A stretch of 64,000 bases of DNA from JAEXOD01 sp963663265 (GTDB taxonomy: Bacteria; Bacteroidota; Ignavibacteria; Ignavibacteriales; Melioribacteraceae): positions 806,001-870,000 of the forward strand of contig CAXXXM010000001.1 in NCBI GenBank assembly GCA_963663265.2. The letters run 5' to 3'. This document shows positions 1 through 8,600 of the stretch, piece after piece (positions within the stretch are counted from its first letter, which is position 1; every line of letters begins with the position of its first letter). The notes beneath the pieces are model-generated. The model had not been told where the DNA came from and made no database searches. It was given only the letters and a program-made list of their open reading frames with translations. The position numbers and the translations under genes were made by a program.

Positions 1-1
1 A

Positions 2-88
2 CATGGAAGAAAAGTTTGTTTTGCACGAAAACCCAAATGTGAAGAATGTGTTGTTTGTAAATATTGTCCAAGTTGTAAAAATAAGTAG
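2..88 (+). CDS. nth: Endonuclease III, C-terminal fragment
   Basis: Only the last 28 codons are in the window; the gene enters from the left edge and stops at TAG 86-88. The fragment contains four cysteines spaced C-x6-C-x2-C-x5-C, which is exactly the [4Fe-4S] cluster loop that closes endonuclease III. This enzyme is a DNA glycosylase/AP lyase that removes oxidised pyrimidines in base excision repair. One further cysteine lies inside the last spacer. The catalytic helix-hairpin-helix region is outside the window, so the call rests on the cluster spacing and its C-terminal position. The next gene starts 8 nt downstream, so the two may be co-transcribed. Confidence 0.8.
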   Translation, partial: HGRKVCFARKPKCEECVVCKYCPSCKNK

Positions 89-96
89 AGATTATT

Positions 97-651
97 ATGG
101 ATATTCATTTTGATAGGGAACATTGTTTGAAGATTTTACACGAATACACTTTGAGCGAAAGTTTAAGAAAACATGCTTACGCTGTTGAATTATGTATGCG
201 TGCTTATGCTGAGAAATATGGCGAAAATGCTGATTATTGGGGAAATGTTGGTTTGTTGCACGATTTTGATTACGAAAAATATCCAACTGCTGAAGATCAT
301 CCAATTAAAGGGGCTGAAATTTTACGTTCTCTTGGTTTTGAAGAAAACTTTGTGAATGCAATACTTTCCCATTGCGAAAGAACTGGGGTTATTAGAGAAA
401 ATAATATATCAAAAGCATTGTTTGCTTGTGACGAACTTAGTGGATTTATTACTGCCGTAGCTTTAGTTAGACCATCAAAAAAACTGGAAGAAGTTGAAGT
501 TAAATCTGTTAGAAAAAAGATGAAAGATAAAGCTTTTGCTAAGCAGGTAAGCAGAGATGACATAATTAACGGTGCTTTAGGTCTTGGTGTTGATTTAGAT
601 GAACATATAAGTTTTTGTATAAATGCTATGCTAAAAGGAAGTAAATTTTAA
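97..651 (+). CDS. HD-domain hydrolase-like protein
   Basis: A 184-residue protein with the metal-binding signature of the HD superfamily: His26, the His55-Asp56 doublet in LLHDFDYEK, His68, His92 and Asp112. The family covers metal-dependent phosphohydrolases acting on nucleotides or phosphate esters. Stand-alone small HD proteins like this one are often of unknown substrate, and none can be assigned here. There is no signal peptide or membrane segment, so it is cytoplasmic. It follows the nth fragment by 8 nt and is followed by the cassette 1 regulatory region, so it is probably the last gene of its operon. I see no clear terminator hairpin after it. Confidence 0.75.
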   Translation: MDIHFDREHCLKILHEYTLSESLRKHAYAVELCMRAYAEKYGENADYWGNVGLLHDFDYEKYPTAEDHPIKGAEILRSLGFEENFVNAILSHCERTGVIRENNISKALFACDELSGFITAVALVRPSKKLEEVEVKSVRKKMKDKAFAKQVSRDDIINGALGLGVDLDEHISFCINAMLKGSKF

Positions 652-710
652 AGAATTGTAGAGAAATTTTACTATTTTAGTAATTATTTTTACTAAATGG
701 TCATAATTTC

Positions 711-739
711 TTGACAATCACTTGTGGAATTATTAATTT
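711..739 (+). promoter_or_regulatory. Cassette 1 promoter (TTGACA-17-TAATTT)
   Basis: The -35 box TTGACA (711-716) and -10 box TAATTT (734-739) are separated by exactly 17 nt. The same two boxes with the same spacing, and the same 31-nt distance from TTGACA to the following stem-loop, occur at 29819 and 54067 although the spacer sequences differ. That pattern of conservation supports a real sigma70-type promoter. Transcription would start near 746, just before the stem-loop. Confidence 0.75.
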
Positions 740-747
740 TATTCATC

Positions 748-789
748 AATTGAAGGCACAATGGGAATATAAGGTGGGTGTCTCCAATT
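748..789 (+). promoter_or_regulatory. Conserved 5'-leader stem-loop, cassette 1
   Basis: AATTGAAGGCAC (748-759) can pair with GTGTCTCCAATT (778-789): ten Watson-Crick pairs, one G-U and one mismatch. The loop is purine-rich (AATGGGAA...AAGGTGG). Almost the same 42 nt occurs at 29856 and 54104, always immediately after the promoter, so it would form the 5' end of the mRNA. It matches no riboswitch or RNA motif I recognise. Cassette 1 lacks the second, competing AATTGGA arm found in the other two copies. Confidence 0.6.
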
Positions 790-855
790 TTATGTTTGAT
801 TTGTTTTTACTATTTTAATATAGATATACTAATAAATGAGGAGCAATTCAATGTT

Positions 856-880
856 AAACAAAACAAAACAAAACAAAACA
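856..880 (+). repeat. AAACA x5 repeat after the upstream ATG, cassette 1
   Basis: Five perfect tandem AAACA units follow an ATG at 851 that has a strong ribosome-binding site (GAGGAG, 838-843). From 851 to the in-gene ATG at 894 is 43 nt, so the upstream start is out of frame: translation stops at TGA 929-931 after 26 residues. Six units would give 48 nt and a single frame, encoding a Lys/Asn/Gln-rich n-region followed by a hydrophobic core ending in LAQS, a complete signal peptide. This has the architecture of a phase-variable contingency repeat. Confidence 0.8.
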
Positions 881-893
881 AATATTCTTCCTA

Positions 894-3407
894 ATGTATT
901 TCCTTTCGATAAGTATATTAGCTCAAAGTGATTTTTTTAAGAATTATAACGGAATCCCTATAACTACAAACTTGTGGGGGAAAGAAGCTTGGATGTATGA
1001 TCGTTATGATTTTACTGATATTGATAGTGCAGGAATTGATGCAGTTGTTGTTACAAATACAAATGCCTATTTGTATGAAAATTTTAGGAGAGCCAATACT
1101 AAATTCAAATTAATACCTAATATGCATATTAAAAATACAAGTAGAACAGGAATTTGTTTCTTTTCCGAAAAAGCATATACGGTTTTTGAAGCTGAAGGCG
1201 ATCCTGATTTAGCTGTAAATTTGGATAATTCAGGCGGCGTTGAATACTATGAAGGAGGTATAAAAGGGATTAAAAATAATCCTAATCAAAACTTGTCATG
1301 TAATATTATTCAAGGACCTGATAATTATTGCAACCTTGCAAAAAGTACAATTGACAGTTTGCCATTAGACTTAAAAGCTAATTTTTATATAAAAATTAAT
1401 TGGAGAGATGTTAATAACCATCCTGCTTCAATTCAAAATTATTTAAATTTAGATATTTGCAAACTAAGCATTACAGCAAAAAAAGATTCCGCACTTTATG
1501 ATACAACTTTTGCAGAAAAAACCATAAAAGTTTCTGACTTGCTGCCATTAAACGGTTATAAACAAATTACATTACCTTACTTTACATCATCTAAGGGAGT
1601 TCCCGAAAATATTATTCAGCAGCAAGAAAGACTTACATATGAAACAAAATTAAATTTGTATACTGTAATTCCTAATGTCAAATATCACGTTTATTGGTAT
1701 GAAATTCCTGATCTGTCGCTTTATGTTGACAAAATTATTTTGTTTGATCCGAATGGAAATGCTTTAACTACTAACGGTGACTTATCAAGCACTTCTTTAC
1801 CTGATGAAGTGAATTTTCGATTATTCGGAGACCCATTAAGGAATATTATTTTATATATTCAAAATCTTAATTATTATAAAGTTGCAGACCCAAACTTTAT
1901 TTGTAGTATTCAATCAGGGAAATGGGCAAATGATGATGATCATATATTGAGAAAAGTACACCCTTCGCCAATTCAATTCTTATATAACACTAATTTGGCA
2001 TTATTATATGGTGCAAAAGGTATAGATGTAAATGACTATTACTATTATATTAATGATCCGAATGTTGAAAACAGAACCGGTATGGTAGGGGTTTATGAAT
2101 CTTATTCTGGTTCCTACGATTTAGTCCCAACTCCTATTTGGTATACTTTGCGTGATACAATTAGTCCATTATTAAAAGGAAGTTTTGGAAAAACATTAAA
2201 AAAACTACAACAAAACAGCCAGACTTTTTTCTCGGCAGATTCAGATGAAGTACATGTTGGTGATGCTAATTTTTATAAAAATTATAATTGGGAATTTGAT
2301 TGTGGTTCTTTTACTCCACCGAATGGTGATGATAAAAAATACGCTATGGCAGTTTCAAGATATTATAATTGTTATACAGCTGTAGAGGATCCTAATATAT
2401 CTCCAAGATTGCCAGATGATAATTACTTTTATATCGGGTGTACAGTTGAGAATGGAGTAAATTTCAAAGTGTACGATCATTTCAATCATGAAACGCAGTA
2501 TGTTTTTACTACATTTTCAGAGTTATTTGTTCGGAAGAATATATTACCTGGTGAGGCATCACTAATTGAGATAATGCCATCCATCAAATATGGTGGGTAT
2601 ATTAATGCTGACGAAACGATTAATTCTTCGAAAACTCTTATTGACAATTTAACCATATCTCCAAATAAAACTCTAACGATATCAGGGATCAATACAACTT
2701 ATACAATAATGGATACTATTGAAATCTTAAACGATGGTAATATTAATTGCATTAATGGTGGGAAAATGTATGGAAAGAATGCCAATATTATCTTTAATGG
2801 TAATGCGAAAATTACATTTGATGATTGGACTAAATCCTTATTTTTTACAAACGAAGGTAATCACCCTAAGTTAATTTGGGGGGCGTTATCTGGTAATCAG
2901 GTTTTTTATATCTATAAAGTAATAAGCGGGGCAGAAGTTTTAATAAGTACTGTTGTCTCAACTGACGAAAGCCCTAAACAATCTTTTGTTGACTTATCAA
3001 CGACTATTAATACTTCACAAATTGCAGGGCATGATGTTTATTATAAAGTAGGTAAATTAGATGGAAAACAAATAACAAAAACAAATATTATTAATGTCCC
3101 AGTTTGTGGCGGTGCTATTGAAAAACAATTATCCACTGAAGTTAAAACCTTTAAATTAGAACAAAATTATCCAAATCCTTTTAACCCAACAACAACGATA
3201 AATTATAACATTCCAGCAACTGGTAGAGTAAATGTTAAACTGTATGATATGTTAGGAAGAGAAGTGAAGACCTTGTTTGAAGGAATACAGTCAATGGGTT
3301 CTTATAATTTAGAAGTAAACTGTAAAGATATGGCAAGTGGAGTATATATCTATAGAATTCAGTATAATGATAAAATATTAAGTAAAAAAATGATATTACA
3401 AAAGTAG
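894..3407 (+). CDS. Cassette 1 secreted protein A (glycosidase-like, T9SS type A sorting domain)
   Basis: An 837-residue readable frame; the natural start is probably ATG 851, which is out of phase at present because of the AAACA repeat. The N-terminus retains the signal-peptide core and AQS cleavage region. The next part (FFKNY-GIPIT) and a later LYGAKGIDVNDYYYY strand resemble TIM-barrel glycosidase-like proteins, but I cannot assign a family. Compared with its paralogue at 30020, about 90 residues around the DEP motif (a probable active-site loop) are missing near nucleotides 1830-1850. The last 80 or so residues are a T9SS type A domain (NYPNPFNPTTT ... ending KKMILQK). So it is a predicted surface or secreted protein. 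Gene B starts 8 nt after its stop. Confidence 0.7.
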   Translation: MYFLSISILAQSDFFKNYNGIPITTNLWGKEAWMYDRYDFTDIDSAGIDAVVVTNTNAYLYENFRRANTKFKLIPNMHIKNTSRTGICFFSEKAYTVFEAEGDPDLAVNLDNSGGVEYYEGGIKGIKNNPNQNLSCNIIQGPDNYCNLAKSTIDSLPLDLKANFYIKINWRDVNNHPASIQNYLNLDICKLSITAKKDSALYDTTFAEKTIKVSDLLPLNGYKQITLPYFTSSKGVPENIIQQQERLTYETKLNLYTVIPNVKYHVYWYEIPDLSLYVDKIILFDPNGNALTTNGDLSSTSLPDEVNFRLFGDPLRNIILYIQNLNYYKVADPNFICSIQSGKWANDDDHILRKVHPSPIQFLYNTNLALLYGAKGIDVNDYYYYINDPNVENRTGMVGVYESYSGSYDLVPTPIWYTLRDTISPLLKGSFGKTLKKLQQNSQTFFSADSDEVHVGDANFYKNYNWEFDCGSFTPPNGDDKKYAMAVSRYYNCYTAVEDPNISPRLPDDNYFYIGCTVENGVNFKVYDHFNHETQYVFTTFSELFVRKNILPGEASLIEIMPSIKYGGYINADETINSSKTLIDNLTISPNKTLTISGINTTYTIMDTIEILNDGNINCINGGKMYGKNANIIFNGNAKITFDDWTKSLFFTNEGNHPKLIWGALSGNQVFYIYKVISGAEVLISTVVSTDESPKQSFVDLSTTINTSQIAGHDVYYKVGKLDGKQITKTNIINVPVCGGAIEKQLSTEVKTFKLEQNYPNPFNPTTTINYNIPATGRVNVKLYDMLGREVKTLFEGIQSMGSYNLEVNCKDMASGVYIYRIQYNDKILSKKMILQK

Positions 3408-3415
3408 AGTCTAAA

Positions 3416-5212
3416 ATGAACTTAAAATACTTATTATTAATAATTTTAATATTACAAACAAAGTCACATAGTGAAGTAAGATATGTAAGTAAAACGGGGG
3501 GCACACCTGCCCCCCCTTATACAAGTTGGGTTACAGCTTGTGATAGTATACAAAAATGCTTGGATTATTGCAGCAATGGAGATACAGTGTACATTGATAG
3601 GGGTATATATAAAGAAACATTATATACACTTAATAAAACAATAACAATAATTGGTGTTGATACGGATGAATGTATAATAGATGGTACAGGGATAAATGGA
3701 TATATGGACAATACCGAATTAGTCCATTTTAAGCAATCAGATGTAACTGTAAAAAATCTGACATTTAAGAAAAAGCAGATTAATTCAAATAACTTTAACG
3801 TTGCCGTCTATTTGGAAAAAGGTAAGATGTCAATCGAAAATTGTAATATCGATTCTGTAGGTTATGGGGTAGCAACAACTCAAGATACAGAGGTAAAAGA
3901 TTTAGTATTTAGAGACGTAACAAAAGGGTTATATATTCTTACATATGAGGATTATTACAAATTCACAATAGAAAACTGCTATTTTAATTTAGTCTTATTA
4001 AATAATTTAGGCTGTTTTGGAATAACAAATACAATAGGTGGCGGCGAATATGAAATACGAAATAATATAATAACATCGGATGTTGAATGGCATCAATCAT
4101 ATTATGGAATAAATATAAGTACAAATAATAAAGCCGTAATAACAAATAATTTAATATCAGGATTCAGTAATTCTATTAATGCCCTTGCCACAGGAGATGG
4201 ATCAACCGACACATCATTTGTTATAAATAATACAATGATTGCCCCTGCACACTGTGGAATAGCCACAGGAAATAATGGTAAATATTTTGTTATAAAAAAC
4301 AACATAGTTGTTCGTAGTAATAGAGGTGTTTACTCGTATGGTTCTCCGGGCTACTCTGATTATAATTTATATTTCGATTTAAGCAAAGCGATGTATTATA
4401 GCATGACAGCTGGAATGAATGATAGAATAGCAGACCCAATGTTTGTAAATGATACTGTACCGTTGGTAGGTAATTTATATGATTACAGATTACAGAAATA
4501 TTCACCCGGAATAGATGCAGGCGATCCAAATATATTAGATGTAGATGGAACAAGAAGTGATATTGGTGTATATGGCGGACCATACGGAATAAGTTATGAA
4601 TATAAAGATTTGCCTCCAAAACAGATAAAAAAGATAACAGCAAAATACAGACTGGATTCAAGTAAAATAGAATTAGTATGGGAAAAAAGATGGGAAGCTG
4701 ATTTTAAGGAATACAGGTTGTATAAAGATGTAAACCCAAACTTTATAATAAATACTAACAATTTAATTGCAACAGTAACAGATTCCATTTATATAGATTA
4801 TTTAACAAAAGGGAGTCAAAAAATATATTACAAAGTAATAGCCATTGATAGTACGGGAAACGAAAGTATACCAAGTGATGAAGTAAATGTAACAATAACC
4901 GATGTACACGATGCGGATATAAAAATAAATTATAATTACGAATTATATCAAAATTATCCTAATCCTTTTAATCCAAGCACAACAATCAGTTACAATTTAA
5001 AAGAAAAGGGTGATGTAAGAGTTAAGCTGTATAACATAACAGGGCAGCTATTACAAACAATAATAGAAGGTGAAAAAGATAAAGGTTATAACGAGACAAA
5101 AATAGATTTATGCAATTATGCAAGCGGAATATATTTGTATAGGTTAGAAGTAACCGGAAAAGGTAAAATTCCTGTTTTTAATGATTTAAAAAAGATGGTT
5201 TATGTTAAATAG
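3416..5212 (+). CDS. Cassette 1 protein B: right-handed beta-helix, FN3-like domain, T9SS sorting domain
   Basis: A 598-residue protein with a signal peptide ending near residue 20. The motif YVSKTGG...W..A..SIQ.C, followed by GDTVYIDRGIYKE and repeated N-N-I/T-I patterns, marks a right-handed beta-helix like pectate-lyase-fold and DUF1565 proteins. No catalytic residues are recognisable. Around residues 400-500 is a fibronectin type III-like domain (VWEKRW...YRLYKD...GNESIPS). The end is a T9SS type A domain (NYPNPFNPSTT ... MVYVK). It starts 8 nt after gene A with no strong Shine-Dalgarno sequence, suggesting coupling to A. Nucleotides about 3470-4685 are nearly identical to 57081-58296 in cassette 3. 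Confidence 0.8.
   Translation: MNLKYLLLIILILQTKSHSEVRYVSKTGGTPAPPYTSWVTACDSIQKCLDYCSNGDTVYIDRGIYKETLYTLNKTITIIGVDTDECIIDGTGINGYMDNTELVHFKQSDVTVKNLTFKKKQINSNNFNVAVYLEKGKMSIENCNIDSVGYGVATTQDTEVKDLVFRDVTKGLYILTYEDYYKFTIENCYFNLVLLNNLGCFGITNTIGGGEYEIRNNIITSDVEWHQSYYGINISTNNKAVITNNLISGFSNSINALATGDGSTDTSFVINNTMIAPAHCGIATGNNGKYFVIKNNIVVRSNRGVYSYGSPGYSDYNLYFDLSKAMYYSMTAGMNDRIADPMFVNDTVPLVGNLYDYRLQKYSPGIDAGDPNILDVDGTRSDIGVYGGPYGISYEYKDLPPKQIKKITAKYRLDSSKIELVWEKRWEADFKEYRLYKDVNPNFIINTNNLIATVTDSIYIDYLTKGSQKIYYKVIAIDSTGNESIPSDEVNVTITDVHDADIKINYNYELYQNYPNPFNPSTTISYNLKEKGDVRVKLYNITGQLLQTIIEGEKDKGYNETKIDLCNYASGIYLYRLEVTGKGKIPVFNDLKKMVYVK
3496..3516 (+). repeat. G6/C7 homopolymer hairpin early in gene B1
   Basis: A run of six G (3496-3501), an eight-base loop and a run of seven C (3510-3516) form a perfect all-GC stem about 80 nt into the gene, just after the signal-peptide region. 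It stands out in very AT-rich DNA. The same tracts occur at 57107-57127, and a G5/C5 version at 32898-32915. The encoded protein stays in frame. Confidence 0.6.
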
Positions 5213-5614
5213 ATATTAATTAAACTTTAAAATCTAAAAAACTGTGTCTCATTGAGCGGACAAAAATAATGCAGTAATTTTAGCATTAATAAAAATTGAA
5301 TGAGAAAGGGAAGTAAATTACTTGAATTATAGCATTTTAATTGTTTATTTCATATTTTAAAGGTTGCTTTATATTCAAGTAAAAATTTTCTTAAAGAATA
5401 TTTTGTTATTTTATAATAAGTTAAACAAATATTAGTGATATAGATCAAAATAATGGCAAAATTTTATCATTCCTTTGATAAAGACTTGCATTATTTTAGT
5501 TTGTTAATTAAATTGTATTTAAAATAATAGGAAATAGTTATAGAGAGTTTTTACTTTTTATCCAAACAATCAAAATTATTGTAAGCTATAAACAGCGGAA
5601 ATTGGAGTCAGGAT
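5213..5614. other. Non-coding gap with a candidate porU promoter
   Basis: About 400 nt of AT-rich DNA with no supported gene. A possible promoter is TTGCAT (5486-5491), a 17-nt spacer and TAAATT (5509-5514), which resembles the cassette promoters and would drive porU; this is weak evidence. A short stem TAATGC/GCATTA lies near 5266-5290 but has no clear U-run, so I do not call it a terminator for cassette 1. Confidence 0.3.
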
Positions 5615-8600
5615 ATGAAATTTAAATTCTCTTTTGTGTTATTTTTACTATTTCAGATTATTACCCTTGGGGCACAATCTGATATAAAGGTACTCAATTC
5701 TGATAAAAATTCAATTATAATTGAATTTACTCCAATATATTTAAACAATTCAGATGTGGTTATTAATAATGAAACTTTCAAAAGAATTGATTTAAAATAT
5801 GGATTGGTATTAAATGAAGACAACGTAGGCTTGCCTGCGGTTCAACATAGATATATTAATTTAGCTGTACCAAATGAATTTGGTAATACTGTATCAATAA
5901 TATCATCGCAATATGAAATTATTGATGGTAAAATAGCTCCAATAAATTCGTTATTGGATAAAAATAATGAAGACTTTTTATCTAATTATTCATCTTATAA
6001 TGAATCTGAAAATTTAGTGGATTTTGGTGATTTTGGTAATACCAGAGGCGTATTAAATCAAACATTTATTATTAATCCTATTAAATATGATGCGACTCAA
6101 GGAAAAATTAAACTTTATAAAAAGATTGTTTTTAGGGTAAATTTTTCATCGGTAAGGAACCTTAGTTTTAAGGCGGATAAATTTTCAGATGCCAATTATA
6201 TTAATTATGAACAGGCTTTAAGTTGGAATAAATACACCCCGGTACTTTCCAAAGCAAGTACCGATTCGCCATTATCATCCGGTACTTGGTTTAAAGTTGC
6301 AATTAGTGAAGAAGGTATCTATAAAATAGATAGAACTTTTTTAAGTAATATGGGAATAAATGTTTCAACAGTAGACCCTCGTACTATTAAAATTTACAAT
6401 AATGGTGGAAATTTATTACCGGAAGATCCTGAAAGAGACAAACCAAATGATTTAGTGGAAAATGCTATTTATGTAAGCGGTGAAAATGACGGCACTTTTG
6501 ATAGCGGGGATTATATTTTGTTTTATGGAAGGGGAGTTGATTTTTTTGAATATAATACAACAAGTAAATTAATTGTTAGAAACAAAAGTTATTATTCAAA
6601 AGTAAATTATTACTTTTTAACTTTTGGTGGTGTTACAGGTAAAAGAATGGAAAATATTGGAAATGCCGGAAGTACGTCAGGCTATAACCAAACCAGTACA
6701 TTAGCATTTAACTTTTCGGATGACGACAAAGTAAATTTACTTAAATCGGGTCGACTTGCTTTTGGTGATGAATTTAATACTACAACTAAAACTAAAAGTC
6801 GTTCTTACATAACAGCTATTCCTAATAAGGTTGAAGGAACTCCAATCGTTTATAAATATCAAGTTGCTAATTATTCTAAGCAGCAATTTTCAATGACTAT
6901 TAGTGAAGGACAGACTGTCTTAGGTAGTTCGACTTTACATGGTGGTTATGGTGATTATGTTTTTGGACGACTGACAAGTGGTACTATTACAGCTACACCA
7001 ACTATAACAGATAATAGAAGTGTCCTTAATTTTTCATTTGGTTTGTCAAATTCATATCAAATAGCTTTTTTGGATTATTACGAAATTCAATTCCAAAAAT
7101 ATCTAAAAGCAAGTAATGATGAATTAATGTTTTACTCAAAAGATACAACAGCTACAATCAACTATTATTTAAGCAATTTTTCTAATAGTGATGTACATGT
7201 TTTTGACATAACAAATTATAATAACGTAAAAATAGTTAATTCAAGTATTAGTGCCGGTGATGTAAAATTTTATAAAAATGAACAAAGTGGGAGTGTTTCC
7301 AAATATTTGAGTATTTGTTCTACTTTATATAAAACTCCCGGTCAATTTAGTACTGTTGAAAATTCAAATGTGCATGGAATTTCACAAGGAGCTGAATATT
7401 TAATTATTGCACATAAAGCTTTTAAAGCTCAAGCTGAAAAGTTTGCAAATTATAGAGCAAATAGTTCTCCTTATCCAATATCTACTCAAGTTGTATATAT
7501 TGATGAAATAATTAATGAATTTAATTCAGGGGTATTAGACCCAACGGTTATAAGAAACTTTTTACAATATGCATATAATAATTGGCAAACTCGTCCATTT
7601 TATGTTTTATTAATGGGGGATGGAGATTATGATTATTTAAATTTAGAAGGATACAATAATAATTTCATTCCTACTTTTCAGACTTATGAATCATTCGATG
7701 AGGTAAATTCATTCCCGTTTGATGATTTTTACACCAGAGTTTTAGGAGGTTCATTAGATGATAAGGTAGACTTTGCTTTAGGACGGTGGACGATTAAAAC
7801 GCCTGAAGAAGGTGATATTATTATTAATAAAATTATTCAATATGAAAGAAATGACGACAAAGGATTATGGCAGAACAATATTACTTTAGTAGCTGATGAT
7901 GGTTTGACTACCTCTACAGGGAATGAAGGTTCGATGCATACAAGCCAATCGGAATACCTTGCAAACAGCTATATCCCTGCATTTGTTGATTTGGAAAAAA
8001 TCTATCTTTCAATGTATCCTACTATATTTACAGGCTTAGGAAGAAGAAAACCGGCTGTAACCGAAGCAATTGTTGATGCAGTTAATAATGGTACATTAAT
8101 TCTTAATTATATTGGTCATGGAAATCCCAACGTATGGGCACATGAATACGTTTTTGAAAGAACTACAACAATACCATTATTTAATAATAGCAGATATTTC
8201 TTTTTAACAGCTGCAACTTGTGATTTTGGAAAATTTGATGATCCTGTTACGCAAAGTTCAACTGAAGATATGTTGGTATTACAAAACTCTGGAATGATTG
8301 GAGGTCTTTCTGCTGCTCGTCCTGTTGTTTCAACAGAAAATGCTGCATTAAACAATATGTATTATTCGTATTTATTTGAAGAACAAGCTGATGGGTTAAC
8401 TAATCCAACCGGAAGAGCATATTATCAGACAAAACAGAGTAAAACTAATGTTAATGCTGAAAAGTTTCATTTCTTCGGCGATCCTTATTTGCGTTTATCA
8501 AGGCCAAATGTACCTGTTAATATTGATTCAATAAATGGGAATTCTTCTGAAGATATTACACAATTAATGGCTTTGGGTAAAGGGCGAATTATTGGGCATG

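Noticed and set aside
748..789. Invertible promoter bounded by the leader's inverted repeat
   Set aside because: The arms are only 12 bp with 18 nt between them, the promoter lies outside, and all three copies have the same orientation; an RNA stem-loop explains it better.
4290..4661. Antisense open frame of 123 residues, also at 57901-58272
   Set aside because: It is present in both copies only because the B1 and B3 cores are nearly identical; its sequence has low complexity and the sense frame is a clear beta-helix.
5241..5265. CTGTGTCTCATTGAGCGGAC, which looks like a transposon end
   Set aside because: No matching inverted partner, target duplication or transposase is visible within the window.
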